Positions 17,197 to 26,639 are shown, numbered from the stretch's first letter. The stretch is 64,000 nt of DNA from Verrucomicrobiales bacterium (GCA_029213005.1 JARGPI010000022.1:1-64000), one strand, 5' to 3'. Notes: generated from the letters alone by a model not told the origin. Numbers and translations: made by a program.

Positions 17197-17238
17197 ATTC
17201 GCTCCGGATGTCCCCACTCCCGGGGAAAACTGAATCGG

Positions 17239-18081
17239 TCAGGAGACTAGCAAATCGCAGGGAACTCCGGTGGGGATTTCACCGGATTCGTTGGGGAAAA
17301 TGACGTGAATTTCCTTGGTGCCGGTGGCGGGATCGACGATCGGGGAGATGAACTCGATGGTGCCTTCGTAACTCCCGGCCCCTTTGGGGAACTCGACGCT
17401 CAACTGATCCCCTTTCTTCAGCTTTTTCGCATGGAGAAACGGGATGTGGGCCTCGGCGCGGAGGCGACTGAGGTCGACAACGCGAACGAGGTAGTGAGGA
17501 TCATTCTCGAGACGCATGCTGACGGTCTCGGCCTCGTCCCGAACGACTTCGACGACGGTGCCGGAAATGGGGCTCCGCAGGATTCGCTGCTCGATTTCCA
17601 CTTCGATTCGGGCAACTTCGAGCCCGGCGAAGGCGAGGTCTTCTTTCACCGCATCGAGGTTGCCTTCGGCGATTTGTAAATTGGCCAGACCGCGGTCGAG
17701 CTCGGCGCTGTTGGAACTGCCGCGACCTCTTAATTTTTCCATCAGGTTGTAGCGGTCCTGCGCGAGTTTGCGCTCGGCTTCGGCGGCCTTGACTTTGCCC
17801 TGCATGGCCGCTTTGGCCCGGGCCTGGAGCAACTGACTTTCGAGAACTGCGGAATTGAGCTTGATCATGATGTCGCCCTTTTTAACCACATCTCCGGGCT
17901 TTACCTGCAGGGTTTCGATCAGACCGGTCTCGATGGTTGAGACTTCGATACTGCGAATCGGCTTCAAATAGGTTCGCACCCGGATTGCCTCATCATCCTG
18001 CGCAAAAGTGGCAGTCACAAAGCAGTGTACGGTAACGAGGAGGAACGCTAAGCCAATATGTTTCGGGTTTGATCTATCCAT
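17239..18081 (-). CDS. HlyD/RND-type periplasmic adaptor, last gene of the export operon
   Basis: 280 residues with a signal peptide (hydrophobic LAFLLVTVHCFVTATFAQ). Adaptor architecture: lipoyl half-motif GLIETLQVKPGDVVKKGDIMIKL, a coiled-coil hairpin (~70-140), the returning lipoyl half RSPISGTVVEV, then a beta-barrel segment and the GSYEGTIEFISPIVDPATGTKEIHV motif typical of the RND adaptor family. Its ATG lies 34 bp inside the SecA-like gene, so the two are co-expressed. It would bridge an inner-membrane component and the TolC-like channel encoded just upstream. It is shorter than most adaptors (350-400), ending soon after the barrel, with no membrane-proximal domain. Confidence 0.9.
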   Translation of the reverse strand: MDRSNPKHIGLAFLLVTVHCFVTATFAQDDEAIRVRTYLKPIRSIEVSTIETGLIETLQVKPGDVVKKGDIMIKLNSAVLESQLLQARAKAAMQGKVKAAEAERKLAQDRYNLMEKLRGRGSSNSAELDRGLANLQIAEGNLDAVKEDLAFAGLEVARIEVEIEQRILRSPISGTVVEVVRDEAETVSMRLENDPHYLVRVVDLSRLRAEAHIPFLHAKKLKKGDQLSVEFPKGAGSYEGTIEFISPIVDPATGTKEIHVIFPNESGEIPTGVPCDLLVS

Positions 18082-19931
18082 TCGTCTCTTTCAGTTGCGA
18101 GTTGTCGTTGTTCATACGCCTTTTCCTCGATTTTCGCCTGTGCTTTTAAGAGTTTTCGTGTCGCGGGAGCGGCCGGTTTGATCTCGCCCTTTTCGTTTTC
18201 CCAACCTTTCTTAAAAGCGGGTGCCATGGCATCGTCCGCGCTGATGAAAAACTGGGCGCTCCCCGGTTGCCCCTGCCTGGCGCAACGCCCGATCAACTGA
18301 CGGTCGATCCGGACGGATTCGTTTCGCTCGACTCCGATGACGTGCAGGCCACCCAGCGCGATGGTCTCCTCCGAAAGGGAGATATGGGTTCCCCGCCCCG
18401 CCATGTTCGTGGCGATAAGGATCATGCCTTTCCCTCCGGCTGCTGCGACGATATCATTTTCCTCGTCGTCCTCTTTTGCGGTCAAAAGTCGATGGGGCAG
18501 ACCGCTCGCTTTCAACCGGGCGGAAAGATCATCGCTGATTTTGATGGTTCGGGTCCCGACCAGCACGGGCTGGCCTTTGGCGTGACGCATCTGGATTTCC
18601 TCGACCACCGCATCGAGCGCGGCAGCTCCGGATCCGAAGGCTCGATCCGGCTCGACAATCCGCTGACTGGGTCGATGCAGGGGCACCGGCACCACTTCGA
18701 GACCGAAAAACTCGCGAAACTCCGCCGCGCCTTCCTGAGCCGTCCCGGTGAGTCCGGAAATTTTCTCGTAAAGGGCGTAGTAGCGCTGCCGGGTGATACT
18801 GGCGGAGGACTCGAGCTCGGGCTGGATCGGCAATCCCTCTTTGGCATTGACCGCCTGGTGAAGTCCCCCGTTCCAGGAACGCTCTTCGTGGGCCCGCCCG
18901 GTAAATTCGTCGACGATGATGACCTTTTCCTCTTTCACGACATAATGCTCGTCGCGGTTGAAGCCATGAATCGCGGTCAACGCATTGGTGATGTAGTTTT
19001 GCCAGGGTCGACGCAGCGTCCGCCAGGGAATCTCGTCGGATTCGTGGATGGTATTGAGTCCCGCTTTCGTCAATTCGGGGCGTCGCTTCGAATTGCGGAG
19101 GTGGTAATCGACCTCCGGCGTGAGGGTTTCGGCCATGTGATGAGCGAGGTAATAAGCGGCGTTATCCTCCTCGGAGGAACTGGCGCTCTCTGAGATCACC
19201 AGCGGGGAGCCGGCTTCGTCGATCAGGACACTGTCAACTTCATCGACGATCGCGTAGGCGAGCGGTCGCTGCACCACTTCGGGAGCTTGAGATTGTCCCC
19301 CGAGCATCATTTCGCACAGTCGTTGCGTGGGGCCGAAGTGGGGAGATCGCATCCGCGCCAACTGATCGCGGAGGTAATCAAAACCAAATTCATAGCCCAC
19401 TCCGTAGGTGACGTCGCACGCGTAGGCCGCTCGCTTTTCCTCATTGGCGCCCCGTTCCGGCAGCAGACCAATGGTGAGACCGAGTTGATCAAAAACCGGC
19501 TTGGCAAATTCGTAATCCCGCTCGGCGAGGTAGGTGTTAACCGTCGCGACGTGGACACCGCGCCCCTCCAGCGCCAGAACATAAGCGGCGATAGCTGCCA
19601 CGAGGGTTTTTCCCTCACCGGTGGCCAACTCGGCGATAGCGCTGTCGGTCAGAATCAGGGCGCCGATCAATTGCTCTTCGTAGGCAAACAATCCGGTGAC
19701 CCGTTTGGCGACTTCCCGGACGAGGGCAAGTGCCGGGGGAACGATGTCGTCCGGCGAGACCGTCCGACTCCGGAGTTGCTCCCGGAACTGGTCGGATTGA
19801 TCGCGTAATTCCGCGTCGCTCCGACTCGACATGCCCTGCTCGAGAGCGAGGACCTGTCGCAAACTTTTTTTCCGATTCTTCAGCCGGGTCACGGTTTGGA
19901 TGACTGGATGTGGAGTGAATCCACCCCGCAT
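18048..19931 (-). CDS. SecA paralogue lacking the C-terminal scaffold/wing region
   Basis: 627 residues against 800-1000 in housekeeping SecA. Visible SecA features: ELATGEGKTL Walker A (103-109), VTVNTYLAERDYEF, DEVDSVLIDEAGSP (DEAD-like box 230-233), a preprotein-binding region around 240-370, GLTGTA, ATNMAGRGTHISLS and IGRCARQGQPGS (548-559, arginine finger motif). The protein stops in what corresponds to the first long helix of the helical scaffold (QAKIEEKAYEQRQLATERD), so the wing, two-helix finger and zinc tail are absent. The start overlaps the TolC-like gene by 43 bp and the stop the HlyD gene by 34 bp. I infer a dedicated ATPase for the giant substrate. It is a paralogue, not the essential secA, because of its truncation and context. 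Confidence 0.9.
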   Translation of the reverse strand: MRGGFTPHPVIQTVTRLKNRKKSLRQVLALEQGMSSRSDAELRDQSDQFREQLRSRTVSPDDIVPPALALVREVAKRVTGLFAYEEQLIGALILTDSAIAELATGEGKTLVAAIAAYVLALEGRGVHVATVNTYLAERDYEFAKPVFDQLGLTIGLLPERGANEEKRAAYACDVTYGVGYEFGFDYLRDQLARMRSPHFGPTQRLCEMMLGGQSQAPEVVQRPLAYAIVDEVDSVLIDEAGSPLVISESASSSEEDNAAYYLAHHMAETLTPEVDYHLRNSKRRPELTKAGLNTIHESDEIPWRTLRRPWQNYITNALTAIHGFNRDEHYVVKEEKVIIVDEFTGRAHEERSWNGGLHQAVNAKEGLPIQPELESSASITRQRYYALYEKISGLTGTAQEGAAEFREFFGLEVVPVPLHRPSQRIVEPDRAFGSGAAALDAVVEEIQMRHAKGQPVLVGTRTIKISDDLSARLKASGLPHRLLTAKEDDEENDIVAAAGGKGMILIATNMAGRGTHISLSEETIALGGLHVIGVERNESVRIDRQLIGRCARQGQPGSAQFFISADDAMAPAFKKGWENEKGEIKPAAPATRKLLKAQAKIEEKAYEQRQLATERDEWIDQTRNILA

Positions 19932-22120
19932 TTCCCCATGGCTTCCTCGCGAAAAACCTCAACATTCTGGTATTGCAGGAAGGTTCCCTGCGCCTGCTCC
20001 AAAGTTGCCAACGCGGTATTGTAAGCCACCACGGAAACCAGTGATTCCTCCTCGGCAACTTGCTGACGTTCGAGGGCTCCCAGTCTCAGTTGCAAATAAT
20101 AACCTACGGTGCGGGCTTCGGCATCGGCCTCCAGATCAACGCGCTTCTCGAGGTCGCTAACTTCCTCGCGGGCTGCGATCAGAGTCTGGTTTTTACCCAC
20201 CATATCACGATAGGCCGCCAGCATTTCGCGGTAGGCGGTCAAGACTTCCAGCATCACGCGGTCTGCAATCAGGTGAAGTTCATCCACTCTTTGAAGGTAT
20301 TCCAACTGACGACGCTGGGTTCTGCCCCGGATGAAGCCTCTCTCCAGCTGATGACTGAAGCGCAGTCCGCCGCGGAACTCCGTACCGTGATCGGTCATAT
20401 CTGAAAGGGCACCGCCGAGATCGCGGCCACCGTCCAGGCCGGAATACCCCACTTCGGTAACGAGGTCGAGTTGCGGCTTCAGCTCATTTTTCGACTGATC
20501 CATCTGCACGGCAGCGGCTTCCACCGCCAGAACGCCCTGAATCAATTCCGGACGATTCGCCAGGGCAGCGAGCGCAACCGGACGGATATTAAAGACGGGA
20601 GCTTCCAAAACGGGCTTCGATGTCGGGATCCACTCACCGGCGGCACCGGCAGGCAGTTCGGGATCGTTCACCAGAGAGCGCAGTTTATCCTCTGCAATTC
20701 TCACGCCCATTTTTGCTCTTTTGATATCAGCTTCCCGCTTCTTCAGAGAAGCCCGGGCCCGCAACAACTCGCTGGAGGTAGCTTCCGGATCCAGTTCGCG
20801 GCGTTCTTCGAGATTGTTGACAATCTCCCGCGTTTTCCGGGTCAGCTCCTGGCGCTGATAATAAGCGGCACGGGATAAATAGACCGCCCAGTAGGCGCGG
20901 TTCACCTCGATGAGGTGGTCCTGCAAGCGCTGAAGAAACGTCACTGCGGCGACATCGCTCTCCAGTTTTGCGATCCGGAAGGTCGTCAAACTGTAGTCAG
21001 TTCCCCCGCCCCGAATCAAAGGATGTAACAAAGACAGGACCAGCTCCGATCCCGTCTGCGGATTGGGATCGAGGTAAGTCGAGTTGTTATCCAGCGTGGA
21101 AAGGCGGTTGACCAACTGAACCTGCGCCCCGTTGTAGAGCTTTTTGCGATACCCGTAATCACTGGAGAGGTCATCCTGAAGAAATCTTCCGGTCCGGCCC
21201 GTGGTGAGGGTTGATCCGGTCGGTTCATCGGTGTGATCAAAATCACCGTTCGCGAAAAATTCAGCGCTGAAATCCACAAGCGCCTCTTTGGCTGAAGCCT
21301 CATAAATCAGCGGGACCCGGCTGAGCGACTTGACCTGCTTCGAATGCTGCAGCGAGATTTGGTAAGCGCTGGCAAGACTTCCGGGACGACGTTTTTGCTC
21401 ACCCCAGAGGCTTTTCGAAATCTCCCCGGACCAATCTCCGAGAATCTCCCCTTTCGCCATATCCTCGTCGCGGACAAACAGCTCGGGATCGTTGTAACCT
21501 TCGATTCGCTCAATCATTTCCGCGGTCACTTCATCAAGCAAACAGCGAACCTGCTGACAGGCTTTGGAATTTTCACGGACGTTTGCGAGTTTGGTCGTCG
21601 GATAAAGGTCAGCGAGGACCGGACTGTGACTGTTCTCTTCAGGCTGGCTTTCGGCAACGATGGTTTGAGTGACCATGGCCGGCTTCTCCTGCTTCTTATT
21701 GGCAAAAAATCCATTCAGCTTACCAAAGGGCTTTTTCGAACCGGCAACATATCCGGCTTCCACTTCCGTCCCGGGAAGGTCATCCGCCTCCGTTTTTTCC
21801 ATCCCGGCTGCCTGCGTTTTCTTTGAATGCTGCTGGTTGAAGAAGGCAAACTTCTTCTTCGTGCCGTTTGAGCCGCTATGGCTTGCGCCCGAATCCGATT
21901 TTTCAGCTCTGGCACGACCCGAATTGGCAGAATCCCCGTTGCCGGACTCCATCAATTTCTTCATCGCGGGAAGAAACTTTTTGGGAGCTTTTCCGTCCCC
22001 GGATTCCGCCGGCGAGGCATAAGCATACGGTTTATTTTCCTGAGCGATCACACCCGAGGTGGCCAGGAAGAATAGAAGCAGGCTCATGGTTGGCCAATCC
22101 GTGTTTCGTGTGGAAAGCAT
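19889..22120 (-). CDS. TolC-family outer-membrane channel
   Basis: 743 residues from the ATG at 22120. The frame runs up to a TTG at 22174, but a promoter (-35 TTGACA, -10 TAAAGG) lies over that extension and a signal peptide (PTMSLLLFFLATSGVIAQ) follows the chosen start. After ~170 residues of low-complexity, charged N-terminal extension, the body shows the TolC outer-membrane-efflux pattern: paired long helical repeats (NRAYWAVYLSRAAYYQRQELTRKTRE, RASLKKREADIKRAKMG) and a second repeat with LEYLQRVDELHLIADRVMLEVLTAYREML. It is longer than ordinary TolC (~470) because of that extension. First gene of the TolC-SecA-HlyD run. Confidence 0.9.
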   Translation of the reverse strand: MLSTRNTDWPTMSLLLFFLATSGVIAQENKPYAYASPAESGDGKAPKKFLPAMKKLMESGNGDSANSGRARAEKSDSGASHSGSNGTKKKFAFFNQQHSKKTQAAGMEKTEADDLPGTEVEAGYVAGSKKPFGKLNGFFANKKQEKPAMVTQTIVAESQPEENSHSPVLADLYPTTKLANVRENSKACQQVRCLLDEVTAEMIERIEGYNDPELFVRDEDMAKGEILGDWSGEISKSLWGEQKRRPGSLASAYQISLQHSKQVKSLSRVPLIYEASAKEALVDFSAEFFANGDFDHTDEPTGSTLTTGRTGRFLQDDLSSDYGYRKKLYNGAQVQLVNRLSTLDNNSTYLDPNPQTGSELVLSLLHPLIRGGGTDYSLTTFRIAKLESDVAAVTFLQRLQDHLIEVNRAYWAVYLSRAAYYQRQELTRKTREIVNNLEERRELDPEATSSELLRARASLKKREADIKRAKMGVRIAEDKLRSLVNDPELPAGAAGEWIPTSKPVLEAPVFNIRPVALAALANRPELIQGVLAVEAAAVQMDQSKNELKPQLDLVTEVGYSGLDGGRDLGGALSDMTDHGTEFRGGLRFSHQLERGFIRGRTQRRQLEYLQRVDELHLIADRVMLEVLTAYREMLAAYRDMVGKNQTLIAAREEVSDLEKRVDLEADAEARTVGYYLQLRLGALERQQVAEEESLVSVVAYNTALATLEQAQGTFLQYQNVEVFREEAMGKCGVDSLHIQSSKP

Positions 22121-22158
22121 AGTGTGGTTTTGTAAAAACTTAGGCAAATCTTCGTAGT

Positions 22159-22187
22159 CCTTTAGAATCGCCAATCGGGTATGTCAA
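22159..22187 (-). promoter_or_regulatory. Sigma70-like promoter for the TolC-SecA-HlyD run
   Basis: On the minus strand, TTGACA (plus 22182-22187) is a perfect -35; after 17 bp TAAAGG (plus 22159-22164) is a weak -10 (3 of 6). The predicted start point would give a leader of about 30 nt before the ATG at 22120. Confidence 0.5.
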
Positions 22188-22504
22188 CCTCGCCACACTA
22201 ATTAATAGTTAAAAGATTCCCGAATTTTAGAAGTAATTTTAGTCCAGTAGGGGCGAATATCAGGATTGAACAACTATTCGGTTATCCCTATAGTTAATAT
22301 TTTAAAAATATACCGATCTGTGGATAAGATTCCGAATTGATCTCGTCAGAAATAGTTAGTTTTCAACCATACCGAAACATTCAAATTATTTAAAAACAAT
22401 CAATTGGTACATCTGAGTGAAACTCAATGAGATATAACTATCAGATCCGTGATTTCCCCACAGCTAAGGGGAATTCTCCGCTTAGAGCCTTGTGGTTTTG
22501 TCAG
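22188..22504. other. A+T-rich spacer between the M50 and TolC genes
   Basis: About 317 bp without an ORF of note, A+T-rich with repeated short T/A runs. It probably carries upstream activator sites for the promoter at 22159-22187 and the end of the M50 transcript. No clear intrinsic terminator was found. Confidence 0.6.
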
Positions 22505-24772
22505 CTACGCGGCGGTAGATTTTTCGAATTGATCCCGGACATAGCGGACGATCTTTTTCCATGCCCAGCTGCCCAGTGGCTCCGGTTCCCGATCATTCAA
22601 AAGTACTTTTCCCCATTCCCCTTCGGCGAGAGGAGGACTTAGTGCTGCCAATTCATCGGTCAGTTCCGCCTCTGCGGAGAGCCGTGCCGTGGCCAATTCC
22701 TGCTGCCAATTGATAGAAGATTCGCCGCGTCCGCCGAACTGCCGGACCGTCTCCGCTTTTGACACTTCGCGGGCGACTCCGCGTAAATTTCGTCCTGTTT
22801 CGGTGCTTAGATTTCTCACCGCGAGGGGGCCACCGGTTACGGAGGCGAGCGCGGGGTGCGGGATTTCCACACCGGCCTGTTTTTCGACTTTTTTGAGCAC
22901 GGCGGACAATTCCTGTTGGCGACCTCTCAATCGAACTCTGATGGAGTCGCCGGATTCGAATTGTTCGGCATCATTCTGACTCGCCGAAACCAGTAGGGCG
23001 GGTTTTTCCATCGGAAATACCGTCAGGAGATGCTGGCCAGTGCTGAGAAACTGTCCTTTCATCGACGCCAGATCCGGAGCATGGAGTCGGCCCGATGCAG
23101 GAGCTCGGAATTCCAGGCTGTCGACCCGGGCCTGTTGAGCGGACAGGCGATCCTGCAGTCCTTTGATGACTTCCTCTTCAGCTTCCCGTGCCGCCAACAA
23201 ACCGGCGGCGAGGTAGTGCAAACTGCGCTGCTCCGACCGCCCGAGATCGAGTCGTATTTTCGCGAGCATCGCGGTTTCCTCCGGATTCACCGCCCGCGCC
23301 AGCAGCTGCCCCGACTCGACGAGATCTCCATCCTGACAATACAGCTCCCGGACAAACCCGGGGCATTCCGCCCGGACATCGGCATCGTGCTGATATTGCA
23401 CCACCGCGACAGCTATCACGGCCGGATTGACCGGGACATACCGCAGCAGCATAGCCCCCACCCCAATCCAGCAAGCCAAACGAAACACCACGAGAGGAGC
23501 CCTGCCTTTTTGTTTACCCAGCATTTTGACAAAACTGATCAACATCCCGACAACCCCACCGGCCACAAAGAGCGCCATAATCGCGAGGCCCGCCCCTTTA
23601 AACAGGTTAGCGATGATAGCAAGAATACCCACGGTGATAATCAGCCGCCATCCCAGAGCCAGAAATCCGTAGATTAACAAAGGAAAAAAATGACGGTGCG
23701 ATCCCGGCGGCAGCGGTTTTTTGATCCCCAGAAATATACGGCTCCCCAGCCACTTCATCAGGCCCTGACCTTTAGACGACAAATTGCGGATCCCGCAAAG
23801 GTCACTGAGTATATAGTAACCATCAAACCTCATCAGAGGATTGGCGTTGAACAACAGAGTCACAACCGAAGCCGAGATCACCACATTGGCAGCCAGCGCC
23901 CGGGCCCAGGCCGGATCGGCTTTGAGCCACACCAAAACCGCCAGGGCAGCAATAAAGAATTCGATATACATTCCGGCGAAGGAGACCAGAATTCGACGGT
24001 AGCGGGAGGAGAATCCCCAGCTGGATGAAGCATCAACGTAGGTAAGAGGAGTGACCATTGCGATCAACTGAATCCCCCACTCCGGCACCACCCCTCCAAA
24101 CCGTTTCGTCGCGATACCATGCCATATCTCGTGTATCACTTTGAGCACCGCGTAGACGAGAATCAAGTAGAGCCAATTGGCGGGCAGGATCGCCATCGAA
24201 CCGGCATCGTAAAGTCTTTCCCGGTGCTGGATTGCGGAAAACACCCCGAAGCCGACCACTGCTATCCAGACCAGCATCGCAGGGATTGAGAAGGTCCAAC
24301 CGAAGAGGCGGTTCGCCCAGCTCATAAACGCATCGGGGTTGCCGGCCGGGATTTTGAGAAAGAGCAGTTTGGTCAGGGTTTTGACCGGCTTTTTCTTTTC
24401 GCGCTCTTCCGCCAGTTGGGAACGGCGTCCTGCTTGAGCCACATCGCTGGAATCGAGCAGGTTGTTATCGAGCGCCCATCTCAGAAAGGCCGACACTTCG
24501 TGCTCACTCATCGCCAGCCGGTTGGAATCGAAAGCGCTTTTTGCGATCAACTGGGCCACCGTCCGGGTGCCGTCGAGAGATCGCAGAAACCGGTATTCCG
24601 GCAAACCGAGTTGGTGGTAGCGCCGGGTAATTAAATCTTCAACAACGTAAACCGCCTCCCCCTGATCATCCTGATAGTGAAACCGGAGATCACTCCTCAC
24701 AGCCGGACAGACGGTAGACCATTCCCGCACCGCGTGATCGGTTTTCATCGAGATGGAATGGCGCCCCTTCAT
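22505..24772 (-). CDS. PqqD-like / M50 site-2-protease-like / HlyD fusion protein
   Basis: 755 residues. The N-terminal ~115 (VCPAVRSDLRFHYQDDQGEAVYVVED.. LDGTRTVAQLI) resembles the PqqD-type peptide-binding fold. A polytopic membrane region follows with HEIWHGIA (HExxH zinc motif near 214) and NANPLMRFDGYYILSDL (the NPxxxxDGY motif around 305-320): both halves of an M50 active site look intact. The C-terminal part has a lipoyl-like adaptor segment (AECPGFVRELYCQDGDLVESGQLLA) and coiled coil. ATG 4 nt after the preceding stop, with a GGTGG near it: coupled. Members of this architecture occur in peptide/bacteriocin export; here it could form the inner-membrane part of the exporter and cleave the substrate. 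Confidence 0.85.
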   Translation of the reverse strand: MKGRHSISMKTDHAVREWSTVCPAVRSDLRFHYQDDQGEAVYVVEDLITRRYHQLGLPEYRFLRSLDGTRTVAQLIAKSAFDSNRLAMSEHEVSAFLRWALDNNLLDSSDVAQAGRRSQLAEEREKKKPVKTLTKLLFLKIPAGNPDAFMSWANRLFGWTFSIPAMLVWIAVVGFGVFSAIQHRERLYDAGSMAILPANWLYLILVYAVLKVIHEIWHGIATKRFGGVVPEWGIQLIAMVTPLTYVDASSSWGFSSRYRRILVSFAGMYIEFFIAALAVLVWLKADPAWARALAANVVISASVVTLLFNANPLMRFDGYYILSDLCGIRNLSSKGQGLMKWLGSRIFLGIKKPLPPGSHRHFFPLLIYGFLALGWRLIITVGILAIIANLFKGAGLAIMALFVAGGVVGMLISFVKMLGKQKGRAPLVVFRLACWIGVGAMLLRYVPVNPAVIAVAVVQYQHDADVRAECPGFVRELYCQDGDLVESGQLLARAVNPEETAMLAKIRLDLGRSEQRSLHYLAAGLLAAREAEEEVIKGLQDRLSAQQARVDSLEFRAPASGRLHAPDLASMKGQFLSTGQHLLTVFPMEKPALLVSASQNDAEQFESGDSIRVRLRGRQQELSAVLKKVEKQAGVEIPHPALASVTGGPLAVRNLSTETGRNLRGVAREVSKAETVRQFGGRGESSINWQQELATARLSAEAELTDELAALSPPLAEGEWGKVLLNDREPEPLGSWAWKKIVRYVRDQFEKSTAA

Positions 24773-24776
24773 GTCT

Positions 24777-26639
24777 TTACCACCAGAGGTTCAAGCGGAC
24801 AAACTCCCAGGGTTTGTGGAACAGAATCCAACCCAGCGGTTTTTTATCACTATAGATCCTGGCTTTCCCCCGCATCCCCGGACGGAGCCATCCCGATTCG
24901 TTTTCGACCCTTGCTATTCCGATAAATACATTCTTACCCTCGACCGATTCCGAGGCGGGATAAATCGCATCGAGCTCCATTTCGAAACCGAATTTCACCT
25001 GCGATTCGAGTCGCATTTTCACCGGCATCCCGAGGCGGGAATGGGAGAATTCCATATCGGGAATCGCGAGTTGAACTTTGAGAGTATCGATCGAGGCGAT
25101 ATCAAACAGCTTCTGCCCCAAACTGACCGGGACTCCTCTCGATTTTTCCAGATCGCCACTCATGACCAAACCGGCAATCGGTGACCGGATCTCCAGTTTG
25201 TCTTTGCGGTATTCAAGTAGACTCACCTCGAGATCAGCCGACTTCAGATCCAGCTCCGCCAGCTGAACCGCTGCCAGATTATCAGACGCCATCGCCTGGT
25301 CCCGTTCCCGAATCACCACTTCCCGTTTTGCTTTCAGCTCTGACAAGCGCCAGCCAATTTCTTTTCCATCGAGAGTCGCGAGGAGTTGGCCCTCGGTAAC
25401 CAGATCTCCGGTTTTAACGCGGGGAGCTGCCAGAATTCCTTCAAAGGGAGCCGCCACCTGGCGGGTCACCTCCGGTTCCAATCGGCAATCCACGGTGATT
25501 GGATAAGACAGCTGAACAAACATCGCCGCTACCACGGCTGCCGTAATCATGAGCCCAACCAGCCGACGGACCCATCTGCCGGTGCCCAGCGCAGAAATTA
25601 ACCGCCGGATGCCCCGGGGTTTTGCGGCTACCACCAGCTGAGTCATTGACGCCAAATGCGGCACGAGAGCATCGAGCATGCCCCATCGTTGCAGCGCCTT
25701 TTTTTCGTCCCCTTCCCACAGACAGACCCAGGCACCAACCTGCTTTCCATCGTCCGTTTTTAGCGGCAGGGCAGTGATCATATCCACCTTCAGAGCAGTC
25801 AGTAGCTCATCCGCATTCCCGGAGATATCGAGGTCTGCCGGTAGTTCCGCGGGAGGCGGCCAGACGATGGCCCGGTCGACGGCGATCGACTCCCGCATAA
25901 AGTTGCGGAGGAGCACATTGGGATGGGAAAGCCGGTCCACCTGGGTTTGGCCGCTTAGCGCCCACAGGCGGCACCCGTATTTATCGCCGACGCCCAGAGC
26001 CGACTGTTTACACTCCGCAAAGCGTCGGGTTTCATCCGCCAGCATTCCCATGGCACGCTGGAATTGTGGAATCTGCCCGGCCCGGTACAACATCTCGAGA
26101 AGGACCGAGGCGCGATCAAAACCTGTCGAAACCCGGGACAGTTCCTTCCGGTCGAAATACTGCTTCAACACCGCCAGCGGAATACGCATGAGGCGGGCAG
26201 TCTCGGCAGCAGAACGCTGGGAGTGGCTCTTTACGATGACAAAGACCAGATCATCAACCCCGGTCGGCAGGGCCGCGGCCTGAAATCGTTCCACCGCTTT
26301 TTCCGAAGTAACCGGCTGGTGAACAAAAGACGCTTTTGCCCCGGCCTCGATGGCCAGCGCCGAGAGAGCCGGATTTTCCAGCAAACCGGGAGGGAGGTTT
26401 TTCCGGGCGGCGCGAGCGGCACAAACCGCACCATTTTCCCGACCGGTTTGATAAATCAATCCGGCATTGGCGTCGGTCACCAGAGTCAAAAAATTGGCGA
26501 GCGCAGGAAGTAACTGCAACTCGCTATCGCTCCGGAAAATCGCTTCCGCTTCGGAAACCCAGTCGTAGTCAATGCTCAGCTCTGTATTGGCAGAACTCTC
26601 GCTTTGACTTAACGCCGGGATTTTCGAGACGGATTTCAC
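24777..26639 (-). CDS. GAF-like domain plus HlyD adaptor, membrane-anchored
   Basis: 620 residues. Start is GTG at 26639, overlapping the upstream TGA in a GTGA. The N-terminal ~330 residues have GAF-like features (LANFLTLVTDANAGLIYQTGRE; second half ITALPLKTDDGKQVGAWVCLWEG), apparently cytosolic and possibly ligand-sensing. One membrane segment (LVGLMITAAVVAAMFVQL) leads to a periplasmic HlyD module: APFEGILAAPRVKTGDLVTEGQLLATLDG (lipoyl half), coiled coil, LEIRSPIAGLVMSGDL (return half), and a barrel. The family role is to link inner and outer membrane parts of an exporter. The M50 gene follows at 4 nt. Confidence 0.88.
   Translation of the reverse strand: MKSVSKIPALSQSESSANTELSIDYDWVSEAEAIFRSDSELQLLPALANFLTLVTDANAGLIYQTGRENGAVCAARAARKNLPPGLLENPALSALAIEAGAKASFVHQPVTSEKAVERFQAAALPTGVDDLVFVIVKSHSQRSAAETARLMRIPLAVLKQYFDRKELSRVSTGFDRASVLLEMLYRAGQIPQFQRAMGMLADETRRFAECKQSALGVGDKYGCRLWALSGQTQVDRLSHPNVLLRNFMRESIAVDRAIVWPPPAELPADLDISGNADELLTALKVDMITALPLKTDDGKQVGAWVCLWEGDEKKALQRWGMLDALVPHLASMTQLVVAAKPRGIRRLISALGTGRWVRRLVGLMITAAVVAAMFVQLSYPITVDCRLEPEVTRQVAAPFEGILAAPRVKTGDLVTEGQLLATLDGKEIGWRLSELKAKREVVIRERDQAMASDNLAAVQLAELDLKSADLEVSLLEYRKDKLEIRSPIAGLVMSGDLEKSRGVPVSLGQKLFDIASIDTLKVQLAIPDMEFSHSRLGMPVKMRLESQVKFGFEMELDAIYPASESVEGKNVFIGIARVENESGWLRPGMRGKARIYSDKKPLGWILFHKPWEFVRLNLWW

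Noticed and set aside
16834..17250. 138-codon + strand ORF over the large inverted repeat
   Set aside because: Built from both arms of the repeat; no domain, cysteine- and arginine-rich noise.
18267..19193. 308-codon + strand ORF antisense to the SecA-like gene
   Set aside because: The opposite strand encodes unmistakable SecA motifs.
22121..22174. TTG-initiated N-terminal extension of the TolC-like gene
   Set aside because: It lies under a TTGACA/-10 promoter and precedes a good signal peptide at the later ATG.
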